Assembly: GCA_036927565.1 (NCBI GenBank)
Contig: JAYESD010000001.1
Coordinates: 6,138,001 to 6,202,000 of the forward strand
Reading direction: 5' to 3'
DNA: 64,000 nt
Origin: Tuctoria greenei
Lineage: Eukaryota > Streptophyta > Magnoliopsida > Poales > Poaceae
Below the pieces are notes generated by a model. That model saw only the letters and a list, made by a program, of their open reading frames with translations. It searched no databases and was not told where the DNA came from. Position numbers and translations under genes: made by a program. Shown piece by piece: positions 22,867-32,561 of the stretch (the first letter of the stretch is position 1; each line of letters begins with the position of its first letter).

Positions 22867-23275
22867 GTTGATACACGAGTTACACCTTCGAGCTTGCGTA
22901 ATCAAGTTTCTTTCATCTGTTTGTGCAATCGGAATGTGCAGGAGTAGAGTAGAGTACGGAGTATAATATGGGCACGGAAGTTCACCGAGAGAGAAGGCGT
23001 GCAGAGACAGAACGAGGGGCAGGGAGAATCGGTGTCACGTAGAAAACCTCCTCTACCACTGGTGATCGCCCAAAACCATATGGAGTAGTATTATATTACG
23101 CTTGCCGCGGACCCTTAAACTCCTTCTCGAAAAAACTGCCTGTCACTGAACCCGCGACCCAACCCGCGCCCCGTTCTCTCCGGTCTCCGGTCCGCGGCAC
23201 GCCGGCACCCCCACCCAAGCTGGCAACTGGCAAGCTCAAACGCACGGACTGATCGGACCCGCGGGCGAGTGAGCT

Positions 23276-23530
23276 ATGGCGGCGGCAGTGGCGACGCAGC
23301 AGAAGTTCCGTTGGGGCGAGGTCGAGGAGGATGGCGGCGGCGACCTCGACTTCCTCCTCCCGCCGGGGGTCGTCCTCGTGCCCGACGCAAACTACATCCT
23401 ACAAAGGTGATCGAGTTCGAGTACCGCTTCGACGACGAGGGCCACAAGGTCAGTAGTCACCACCACCAACCGCACATGCAACCTCTCGCGCGTGCGCCTC
23501 TGCAGCAACGCCGTCGAGCGCGGATTCATC
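23276..23530 (+). pseudogene. Truncated eIF3 subunit G (eIF3g) pseudogene
   Basis: The segment starting at ATG 23276 reads KFRWGEVEEDGGGDLDFLLP, the conserved N-terminus of plant eIF3g, a subunit that helps recruit the 40S ribosome. The frame breaks at 23401-23406. After a one-base change of frame it continues as KVIEFEYRFDDEGHKV, and further diverged sequence follows to about 23530 (T-T-T, L-S-R-V-R-L, N-A-V-E-R, matching VTTTTRVRKLARARL...RAVER). There is no RRM domain downstream, where the full protein has one near its C-terminus. GC-rich sequence before the ATG looks like the native 5'UTR. It is a gene fragment, captured or left behind, not a working gene. Confidence 0.75.
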
Positions 23531-23539
23531 ACGGGCTTC

Positions 23540-24026
23540 TCAGTTGGGCTTCTCATCATACGTTATCCGCCCCAAGGAACGCCGTCGAACGGCTTCCAGC
23601 TGGGCTTCTCAGCCTAATCGGTTTCTAAGCTCGATACTTGTCTCCTGGGCCTTTCTCTTTACAAGATGCTCTTCTTCTTCATCATGGGCTTTCCTAAATC
23701 TCAAGCCAGTCACACCTACGGATCGCCTTTCAGTTTCATCTTCTGTCGAATGTAAACGGTGGGGGCATTCTGTGATGCTAACATGCTATCATTACCTGCA
23801 AAAAACCAAGGACAGATACACGACAATGTAACGCCATCCACCACATACGTTTCACTAGTTTCCAGGGTGCATTCCTTGGATGATTTGATCCCGACAACAG
23901 AAATTAACGCCTGAAAAAGAAGCAACGGACAGTGCCAAGCATGAAACGCACGTCCTGCCTTTTCTCCAACGGCGATGCCAAATCCGCAGTCTTTTCATTA
24001 AAGCTCAGCCGCCGTCTAGTAGCGAT
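23540..24026. other. Intergenic, no gene recognised
   Basis: It starts with a short duplicated GGGCTTCTCA phrase (23535-23620) after the eIF3g fragment. No coding signal. Confidence 0.35.
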
Positions 24027-24029
24027 TTA

Positions 24030-24343
24030 GAGCAAGGATAATAGAGTAGCCAGTTGTAGGCTGTAACTCAATGCTATGTCACTTTAGAGTCAACAGTTTA
24101 ACCTTCTTATATAATAAACTCTATTAGATTGACTGGAGAGTGGTTGGAATAAATGTACTGTTTTTCCCACCCCCAATTGCATGCAGGCACGTCGGTAGAG
24201 TCACCTCGTAAGTGCCGCTGCGCTTGGCTACTATTCTGACGCCTACAGCTCTCTCTCTCTCTTCTTTACTCCCTCATCCACGTAAGCAATATTCTGACGT
24301 GGATTCTTTTGAGCCAGCTGACTAGGCTCTATTATACCTGCTC
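24030..24343 (+). mobile_element. Tourist-like MITE, 314 bp, copy 1
   Basis: Terminal inverted repeats (GAGCAAGGATAATAGAG at the left, complement of GAGCAGGTATAATAGAG at the right) and a TTA/TTA target duplication (24027-24029, 24344-24346). A (CT)n run lies near the right end. It is the same length as copy 2 at 27910-28223, which lies in the opposite orientation. No coding capacity. Confidence 0.85.
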
Positions 24344-24346
24344 TTA

Positions 24347-24786
24347 GTGTTGTTCGTTGGAATGTCAGGCGCAACCTCGAGCTATTTGATGGCGACAAAA
24401 CGGAGGAGCTTCGAGACCATGGAAAAGCCGTACGGGTCACTTTCTTACGGGTCACCAGCTACAAGTTGCATGGTATTCTAAAATCGTGTCGCCTAACTTT
24501 AAATCTTATGTGAGCAGATACCAGCAAACCACTTCGGATAATATACTCGTAGTACGCTCTAATCCAAAACCCCTAGTGGAAGACGATCCAGCAAATGATA
24601 AAATGAGTGACCCTGTGCGATGATATTTTTTACAAGTTTTTCGTACGTGATACTCCTATCTTGTTTCTTTATTTTGGACCACAGTAGTGCCAACCTGATA
24701 AACAATCCTCCCCTCCCTGCGGTCATTTCAGTGCAGCATACTAGTACTCTAGTCGGTGACTGGGATCGCCTTATGCAGCAATGATC
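24347..24786. other. Intergenic, no gene recognised
   Basis: No coding region or repeat identified between the MITE and the small copia element. Confidence 0.35.
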
Positions 24787-24791
24787 CCCTC

Positions 24792-24887
24792 TGATAGAAT
24801 GAATTGCTTGATTAATCATAGGGTCTAGGTACATATTTATAGATACATAGATGGGCCGTACAGGCTAGGCCCAAACACAGTCCAACA
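24792..24887 (-). repeat. 3' LTR (96 bp) of small copia element
   Basis: A near-identical direct copy of 25951-26046. At 96 bp it is unusually short for a copia LTR, closer to TRIM/SMART-sized LTRs. Confidence 0.85.
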
Positions 24888-24907
24888 CTCCCCCGCAGTC
24901 CCAACAT

Positions 24908-25978
24908 CTACCCACAACAGATGTTGAGACTGGACCGAAACTCAGAAAACAAAGTCGACGGGAGTCCCTTCGTGAAGATGTCGGCAAACTGTGACGTCGT
25001 CGGCACGTGAAGAACTCGAACCTCACCGCGTGCAACCCGCTCACGAACAAAATGAAGATCAATCTCCACATGTTTCGTGCGCTGGTGCTGGACGGGGTTG
25101 GTGGAGAGGTAGACGGCACTGACATTATCACAGTAGACCAGCGTGCTCCGGGCGACAGGGGAGTGGAGCTCCTGAAGTAGCTGCTGGAGCCAGGACGCCT
25201 CTGCTACGCCGTTAGCCACGGCGCGGTACTCTGCCTCAGCGCTGGAGCGAGAAACCACAGGCTGCCGCTTCGAGGACCAGGAGACAAGATTCCCCCCAGG
25301 AAGACGGCGTAGCCAGAGGTGGAACGACGGGTATCAGGGCATCCCGCCCCAGTCAGCGTCGGTGTAGACCACCAACTCCGAAGCCGAGTCACGTCGAAGG
25401 AGAAGCCCGTAGTCGAGGGAGTCGCGCAGGTACCGAAGAATCCGCTTCATCGCCGTGAGGTGCGTCTCCCGCGGATCATGCATGTGGAGACACACCTGCT
25501 GAACCGCGTATGAGATGTCCGGCCTGGTGAAGGTGAGGTACTGCAGGGCACCTGCAAGACTCCTGTAAGAGGTGGGGTCAGCGACCGAGGCGCTGTTAGC
25601 TGAAGCCAGCTTCGCCTGAGTGTCCACGGGAGTGGAGCACGGCTTGCAATCAGCCATGCCCGCTCGCTCGAGGATATCCAGGCAGTACTGGCGCTGGTGG
25701 AGGAACAGAGCGTCCGGACGGTGCTCGACCGCAACGCCCAGGAAGTGGTGGAGCTGGCCGAGGTCCTTCATCGCGAACTCCCGCTGCAGTGCGGAGATCG
25801 TGCGCTGAAGAAGAGTCGAGCTGGACGCCGTGAGGACAATATCGTCCACGTATAGGAGGAGGTAGACAGTGTCACCCTCATGCCTGTAAACAAAGAGCGA
25901 GGTGTCTGACTTGGCCTCGACGAAGCCAAGCGAGGCCAGGAAGGAGGCCATGATAGAATGAATTGCTTGATTAATCAT
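24908..25978 (-). pseudogene. copia RT (C-terminal half) and RNase H remnant
   Basis: Reading leftwards from 25950, the frame opens in the middle of RT (FLASLGFVEAKSDTSLFVYR), then YLLLYVDDIVLTASS with the catalytic YVDD, LHHFLGVAVE and STPVDTQAKL. It runs into RNase H (YTDADWGG) where a frame change near 25330 and a compensating one near 25265 interrupt TRRSTSGYAVFLGG. It continues SRSSAEAEYRAVANGVAE, VYCDNVSAVYLSTNPV and HVEIDLHFVRERV to a stop near 24908. The upstream reading from 25978 through the LTR (INQAIHSIM) is an artefact of the deletion junction. It encodes no complete enzyme. Confidence 0.85.
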
Positions 25979-26046
25979 AGGGTCTAAGTATATATTTATA
26001 GATACATAGATGGGCCGTACAGGCTAGGCCCAAACACAGTCCAACA
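25951..26046 (-). repeat. 5' LTR (96 bp) of small copia element
   Basis: Direct copy of 24792-24887. On the minus strand it is joined directly to mid-RT sequence beginning TGGCCTCC, where an intact relative would have a TGGTATCAGAGC-type primer-binding site. Confidence 0.85.
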
Positions 26047-26051
26047 CCCTC

Positions 26052-27906
26052 TTTACCAATCATGCCTTTTGTTTTTAATGGGGGATATGATAAGGATGGG
26101 TAGTGGCGATCCAATTGGGGAGAAGTGGCCCTCGATTTCTCGACGACGGATCAGGCTCAGCAGCGGGAGGTAATAGTGCAGCGGCTACTGGCTAATCCGC
26201 ACCACCGAGGATGGTGCGGTCGTGAAACCTGGAAGGCCACCACATACATACACACCCCCTGCGGCGCCCAGTATTTCTTCGTGCGCACCAAAAGCAATAA
26301 TTGGCGCGTATCTTGGCGCACACATCACCGATATCTTCTGCTTACGACGGCGCCAGTGAGCTGAAGAGAGGCACAGCTAACCCCACCCACCTCGGTCGTA
26401 TTCGTCCTCTCCTAGCCAGCCATCGCTCGTCGCCACGCCACCAATAAGACCCCGTGCTCTCGCTCCGGCGCGCTCGCGCAGTCCCATAACGCCATCAGAC
26501 CATCACATGCACCCACACAAACAGGCAAACAAAACTTGCTCGGCTCTCGGCAACGAAGGGGAGTGAAGCGCCGGTCCGGCGATCCGCGGTCCTCGCTTCC
26601 GCTTTCCGCGAATGATCTGCGATCCTGACATGGCGCTGCGGGTGGTGGAGAACGGGCGCCCGCACCAAGGTACGTACTGTACGTCCCCCCATATCCTCGT
26701 CTCGCTTCGGCGGCCTTTTGCTCTGCCGGCTCCGGTGCCTGCCCGTTCCCTCGCTTATCAGCGACAGTCGCGCCCCTGTCTCGCCGTCAGATCATACAGT
26801 TTTCGGCGGGCAGATGACTGTGCGCTAGAGCGAAAGGCGGTCGGCTAATCGGCTTCTTTTGACCGTTCTTCCATAGATACCATACTGTACGCTCGTGCAC
26901 GTCTCTGGTGGGGTCGGGTTGGGTCATTCCCTTGTTTCCTCGAGCTGTTTCGATCGATTGAGGGCGCTGTTTGCATGGTCGAGCCCATGCGGATTGGTCT
27001 CTCGTTGCAGCTGTTTGACTCGGGCCCTCGTGGCCTGATCGGGAAACAGTTTGTCGGATCCTAGTAGTTATCCAGTCCGAACTGTGTTACTAGTACAGTA
27101 GGATAGGAGAGGACTAGAGGATGGGGAAGAAGCGAGTGACGAGTTACCGCGACCGAGCATCTTGTGCAAATAGGACCAAATGATAGATATACAACAGAGC
27201 CAATGCTAAACAACTGCTAGGACCAGAAGAAACCCCCTATCGAGCAATCGTGATATTAGTCCAGCAACAAGACACGTCTTTGAACTGTTCAGCAGCGCTT
27301 ACTCTCTCCCGTCACCGCATACTTTTACCGTGGGTCGTTCACACCAAGAACTGGACGAGCGTATCCGTCACGCTCATGCGTGACACAGACCACACATCTA
27401 TTGAGCCTTGCTACTCCTTGCTGCACTGTCACCCGTCGGGTACATCGACTCGCGCGCACGAGCAAAGCTGATCTAGTCGATAGCTCGTTTGTTCAGCTAC
27501 CATCTGTCGGTACGCGTCGCAGGTTCTTCGCGATTATTGTGACTACGTTTCTGCCAAATGACCCGAGTAGCCATCAACCAGTCGCAACGCAAACGCATCC
27601 GCGAACGGATGCACGCACGCACTAAGAAGCCTGACCGACACGTTCAAACCCGGCTACAATGCCAAAATGGGACGGGCCATCTGCCACTTGTTGTGCGGAA
27701 CGAAATTCGTAGTAACCAGCCCGTTTGTGATTCCGAAAAGAGGCGTTGGATCTTTCGCCATGTGCGGTGTGCCGCCCGCCATGGTGGCCGAGCAACACGA
27801 CCCAGTTCACTGAGCGGCGGGCCCTTAAGATCTATCGTGGCGAGGAGGGTGACGACTGGAGGAGGAGAGCGGCCCCACCGCATTAGGGCGAGGGTGCAGT
27901 ACAGCA
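26052..27906. other. Intergenic with one possible first exon
   Basis: No domain is recognised. At 26611-26668 a short frame (ATG, then MALRVVENGRPHQ) preceded by a GC-rich leader ends exactly at a strong splice donor, CAAG|GTACGT (GT at 26671). It could be the first coding exon of an unknown or truncated plus-strand gene. I find no second exon before the AGO1 gene. Confidence 0.25.
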
Positions 27907-27909
27907 GTA

Positions 27910-28223
27910 GAGCAAGTATAATAGAGCCTAGTCAGCTGGCTCAAAAGAATCCACATCAGCATATTGCTTACGTGGACGAGGGAGTAAAGAAGAGAGAGAG
28001 AGTTGCTGGCTCCAGAATAGTAGCCAGGCGCAGCGGCATTTACGAGGTGACTCTACCTATGTGGCTGCATGCGATTGGGGGTAGGCAAAACAGGGCATTT
28101 ATTCCAATCACTTTACAGTCACTCTAATAGCTAGTCTATTATATAAGAAGGCTAAACTGTTGACTCTAAAGTGACATGGCATTGAGTTACAGCCTGCAAC
28201 CGGCTACTCCATTATCCTTGCTC
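27910..28223 (-). mobile_element. Tourist-like MITE, 314 bp, copy 2 (inverted)
   Basis: It starts GAGCAAGTATAATAGAG and ends with the complement of GAGCAAGGATAATGGAG. Flanking GTA/GTA (27907-27909, 28224-28226) is the target duplication. It aligns with the reverse complement of 24030-24343 over its whole 314 bp with few differences. Confidence 0.85.
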
Positions 28224-28419
28224 GTACACACACGTAGTACTCCGTCGAGCAGGTGGGCCCCGGGTGTGCAGGGCAGCAGTGGGACACGTTTCGAGCCGTG
28301 AACGGCCCGGCCCGGCTTAGATACGTGGCTTCGCCAGTTCGCCCCCTGTTCCGGTTGACACGTCGGCAACGACTGCCCCGTCCAGTCACATTTAGACTAT
28401 CGGCACTGGCTAAATCATA

Positions 28420-28521
28420 CTCCCTCCTGATCTATTTAATTGACGTTCCGACAACTTCATACAGTTCATTCACAGTTCATTTGTGCTGTCTGAAACGTCA
28501 AATATATTGATCCGGAGGGAG
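28420..28521 (+). mobile_element. Stowaway MITE, 102 bp
   Basis: CTCCCTCCTGATCTATTTAA at the left pairs with CTCCCTCCGGATCAATATAT read from the right, with TA/TA target duplications at 28418-28419 and 28522-28523. This is a complete Tc1/mariner-derived MITE. Confidence 0.9.
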
Positions 28522-29009
28522 TATTCTACATTCTAAACCATACTTTACACACTATGTGCACTCTGTACAATTTTTCATTATGCTTTACAGTACAGCATAC
28601 CACAGCTAGATGTTCACCGTTCACGGTCACGGGAGCTTTGAACCGGTCCGCCGCAGGCGGTCCCGACCCATCTGTCAGTAGGGCGAGTCGGCGGCCGTGC
28701 CCAGTAGACTGGGAGGGCCAACGGTCACTTCGCGCCACCGTGGATTACGACCGGGAGTCTGCCGTGGGCCCGCGTGTACCGTCGTTGCAGCGAAGGACGA
28801 AAAAACTGTGCCACCATGTACAGCATAGCATTAGGATACTAGGATGTGATGCCCGGCGGGCTGGTTGTCTGTGTGCTGCTGTCATTGTATGAGTGCATAT
28901 TTTTTTATTACGGGTGATAACAGGAGTTATGTCTCTGTAGCAGCTAAATGATCTCACAAGTCACATGTTTATTTAGGATAAGCTCATCACACAACATTAA
29001 GCTTTAATA

Positions 29010-29104
29010 CTCCTCCGTTTCAATTTATTTGTCGTTAGGACAATTTTTATTAGTTTATTTCTAATTCTTTTGATTGTCTGAAATGAAAATTATTACTGAG
29101 GTAG
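29010..29104 (+). mobile_element. Stowaway MITE, about 95 bp, diverged
   Basis: The left end CTCCTCCGTTTCAATTTATT follows a TA. The right end reads, in complement, CTACCTCAGTAATAATTTTC and precedes a TA. AT-rich interior. The ends match less well than in the 28420 element. Confidence 0.55.
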
Positions 29105-29106
29105 TA

Positions 29107-30700
29107 TTCCGTTACGCTTGCATTCGAAAATCTGGCAGAAGAATACATTTCCTTTTCTGCTGTAGTGCTGTGACATTTTAGCATACCTAGCGCTGCGAGT
29201 CTGCGAGGTACGAAACGGGCGCGGATACTTTTTTCGGCGTAGACCAGAACACGATAGAGCACGTAGCGCTGCAAGTCTGCGAGGCTTTGGAGAAAGGCTC
29301 GGCCGGTTGATTCTGGTCGCAAGGCCCGAGGCAGCCCTTGCGCACTGGCGGCCTAGCCTGGTCGCGACGCGCAAAAGCGAAAGGGGCCCCCGTCCATCCC
29401 AGCTCTCGTACGTCCACCGTGGGCTCCACTCGTCTCCTTCATCGGGCAGCGGGCCCAGCAGAGCACCCGGTTACCGGTACGGCCCCTCCTAGTTGGGCCC
29501 CAGCTGCCACCCTGCAGCGGCCACCTCACTATCCACCAGGGCAGCTTGCGCGCGCGCCCACCATCACGGTTGCACGGGCACTACTCTCGCTGCCAACTGG
29601 GCCCAAGCCAGACGTGGGCTCGTGGCGTCGGTGGGGAAGAATCCAACGGGGGTGAGGAGCGGAGCGGCGCGGTACGCGAGATGATCACGTGAACAGTTTT
29701 GGCGGTGGCCCACGCACTGGCTCGTGCGCCCCGCAAGCGGAACCTATGTGAGCCATTGATCCGGCATGGGTGGCCGTAGGCCTGCGCCTGCCTGTACCGA
29801 CGTAGTCGTGGTGCGCTAGCAAATGCTAGTACGCCTCGCTGCACCGATCGGCGCTCATTGACCCCACACTCCTCTGCTTCTTACGGGCCTGAACGCCGTA
29901 ACCATAACGGGATGGCAGCGACAGCGACTCGTCACCGACAAAAACACCAAGCCCATGACACACCCAGCACAGCACAGAGCACACCCGAGGCTGGCATAAT
30001 GATGGCCACAAGGACGTTTTGCCCGCGTGTCTGCGGGTACAAAACGGGCGCGGATATTTTTTTGATGCCAATCTGTGTTCACGGGTACGATTGGAATAAC
30101 TATGAAAAAAACTTTTGTTTGTACTGGCATACTCGTGTACTGTACTCGTTAAACTGATCTGACATATATGGTCTACATAAGATTATATAAATATACACGT
30201 TTCGTGTTCTTTACCTAGGATAAGGTTTCCATTTTTTGTTCGCTCTGTTACTGTCCAATCATCTAGTAGTCACTAATATCCTTACAACTACTCACCCTCT
30301 TTTTTTGGTACGTACCACTAATATCCATTCGTGGTCGCTGAGCATAGCGGGGCTCCAGTGTATCCCATCCGATTCAGGAGTTCAGGTGCTCGGGTAGTCT
30401 GCACGAGACAAACAAAAGCGAGGCGATCCAATCAGCATTCGAAACGTCTCTGGACCCTGGGGAACAAAGGGGTGAGGGGTACACGATTATCCACTCCTGA
30501 CCACCGGGCCACCACGTTCTTTGCGGCTGCTAAACGGTTTGATTAACCCCACTAATCCCACTGCCGGCGTCCGCCCGAGACGCTCTCGCAGCCAATCACA
30601 ATCACGACCCGGCTCCAACGGACGGAACGCGACCGGGTCGGGTCGGCTCGACTCGACCCCAACCCGCGCGACCCTGGTTAACTGACACGGGTGCCTCCTG
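29107..30700. other. AGO1 upstream region, no other gene recognised
   Basis: GC-rich stretches alternate with AT-rich ones. The phrase GCGCTGCRAGTCTGCGAGG occurs at about 29190 and 29266. A related phrase, AAACGGGCGCGGATAYTTTT, occurs near 29213 and 30045. These are small dispersed repeats of unknown origin. No coding region is supported. Confidence 0.35.
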
Positions 30701-30924
30701 CTCTGCGCGCTCGCTTCGCGCTTTCCCCAGCGTGCCACACTGCTGCTGCCGCTAGTTAACCGCAAGCGGCCGTCCTCTTCTTCCCCCACTCCTCAGAAAA
30801 GGCGGAGAGGTGGTCGCGTGGGGAGCACCTAGCGTTCAGGCAGAAGCCGAGGCTTGCTGGTGGAGTTGGGAGCCCAGCACTCGGACTCCGTACCCCGTCC
30901 CCGCCGTTCGCCGAGCGTGCGAAG
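30700..30924 (+). other. AGO1: Probable AGO1 5'UTR exon and transcription start region
   Basis: A GC-rich, CT-containing segment with no long frame ends at GCGAAG|GTAGCAG (GT at 30925-30926; an alternative donor is at 30932-30933). AGO1 genes of grasses commonly have a non-coding first exon and a long leader intron, and the coding exon at 38170 begins with an acceptor eight bases before the ATG, so an upstream non-coding exon must exist. The position is inferred; cDNA would settle it. AT-rich intron sequence follows from about 31200. Confidence 0.4.
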
Positions 30925-31983
30925 GTAGCAGGTAGCGCCGCCGTCCTCTGCTGCTAGATCTGCCGCTCGTTCTCTCTCCCCATCTCCTTCTCTCCAGCTC
31001 TCCTTGCTCGTTCCGTTGCCGTGGGATGTTGTGGGGTGTCCGGCCGTTTCGCAGGGGGTGAGTTGCTGTGTTGCCGCGGTGTTGGTGCTCGTACAAGTTT
31101 TACAAGCTACAGCTGGATTTGGCGGGGTCTGTCGGTCGATTTGGGCGGTGGTTGTAGCTTGTAGTGGGCTGATCCGATGAGAGCTCGTCGATTTGCTACT
31201 ATTTATGTGATCGTCTGTAGTTGCTTAGGCTTCGAGCGTAATGTGGCATGAGAGGCGTGGAGGTGCTGTTTGAGATAAGAACGCTCTGCTCGTTCATGTG
31301 CTTGTATTTTCCTTAAATGTGCTTGCTCGATACCCTCTTGTCTGAAAATATTAATACTTATTTCCTATTCAGGTTATATGGTATGCTTATGTAATTATTT
31401 ACCACAAAGTGCCAAATATTTTATCGAAGTGCACTCAGTTCATACGGAGTGCTAGTTTATCCTTTTTCTCTAGGTTTTGGTATTATGTCCACTCAGTTTA
31501 TACGGTATGCTAGTTCTGTTGTTTAATCATTTAATGGTAACATAGTTTTAGGTGACTCGGGCAGGGGAGATCTACGTGCCCCTATTTTGGATGATATGCT
31601 CGCTCATACGATTACCAAGCCTTCTACTTACCCACTTTCTGTTTGCACCAACCATAGCAACAGAGTATTTTTTTTGAGAAAACCTAAAATCAACAAATGG
31701 CATCAACTACCCCACTTAAGTCGTATATCCTTATAACTTGTGAACTGCATTCCCGCTCTTAAGGTTTCATGCTTTTACTTTCTTACCGTATTATGGCAAC
31801 TTAGTGTACATTTCTCATGGGTACACATTTTTTATCATGCTGCAGTACTGTGGTCTTGTTTGATAAAATTTGCTTCAGGTGGATGTTTGATGATGCTATC
31901 TAAATGCAAAACATGTTGTATTCTTAGAATCCCTAGAGGCTAGATCTACCGGGAATCGAATTGTGTTTTAGCAAAACATATAG

Positions 31984-32561
31984 TGTTAGAAATCCGGCCT
32001 GTTCAGCCCTGTTGCTGGCTCTGCAGGTGTGCTGATCAGGTCTGTTCGGCCAGAACAGATCTGTTCTGCGCTGCAGTTCAGTACAGGGTGATCCCTGTGT
32101 GCAGAACAGAGAGGGCAGAGAGAGTAGAAGGCACCCCGGTGCTGATCAGATCGGAGAAGAGGGGAACAGAGGTGAACTCGGCGTGTTCCTGATGGAGCAG
32201 AAGCGAAATCCTGATCTAGGCGAGTTAGGGAACTCGGCTAGATCAGGTTCTGCCGTGGGGAGGCCTGGTCTGGTGGAAAACTTGTATTATTTTCTAATGA
32301 GGTGCTGGTACAGGGGGGGCGCAGCCCTGTATATATAGGGGCCGGCTGGGAGAGTCCCAGGGCCTTACAACTCGATCTCCAATTTAAAAACAGGACTCTA
32401 TCTATTAGCAATAACTCTATGGACTCTAAACAGAATTTCTAATTTTTCTGGACTCTATCTACTGACCGCTCCAGGGAGGTGGGCCCCGCCTGGGCGCGCG
32501 CGCCCCTGGTGGGCTCAGCCGCACCAGACCGCCCCAGGCCCAGGCCCAGGGTCACCCGACA
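31984..32561 (-). repeat. 3' LTR of young copia element
   Basis: 578 bp, starting TGTTAGAAATCC on the plus strand and ending CACCCGACA. In the element's own orientation it starts TGTCGGGTGACC. A CCCCTATATATACAG TATA box lies at about 32323-32337 on the minus strand. The last codons of Gag-Pol read into this LTR and stop at 32554-32552. Confidence 0.95.

Larger units (their letters stand above)
24792..26046 (-). mobile_element. Internally deleted Ty1/copia element with 96-bp LTRs
   Basis: A 1,255-bp element bounded by two 96-bp direct repeats (24792-24887 and 25951-26046) that, on the minus strand, start TGTTGGACTG and end TTCTATCA. It is flanked by a perfect CCCTC/CCCTC target duplication (24787-24791, 26047-26051). 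Inside are only the C-terminal half of RT and the RNase H, on the minus strand, followed by a GCGGGGGAG polypurine tract next to the 3' LTR. The primer-binding site, gag, protease, integrase and first half of RT are missing. The few differences between the LTRs (for example at 24830 and 25989) suggest a fairly recent insertion. Confidence 0.9.

Noticed and set aside
28253..30789. Overlapping open frames of 60-112 codons upstream of AGO1
   Set aside because: GC-rich chance frames on both strands without family motifs or splice logic.
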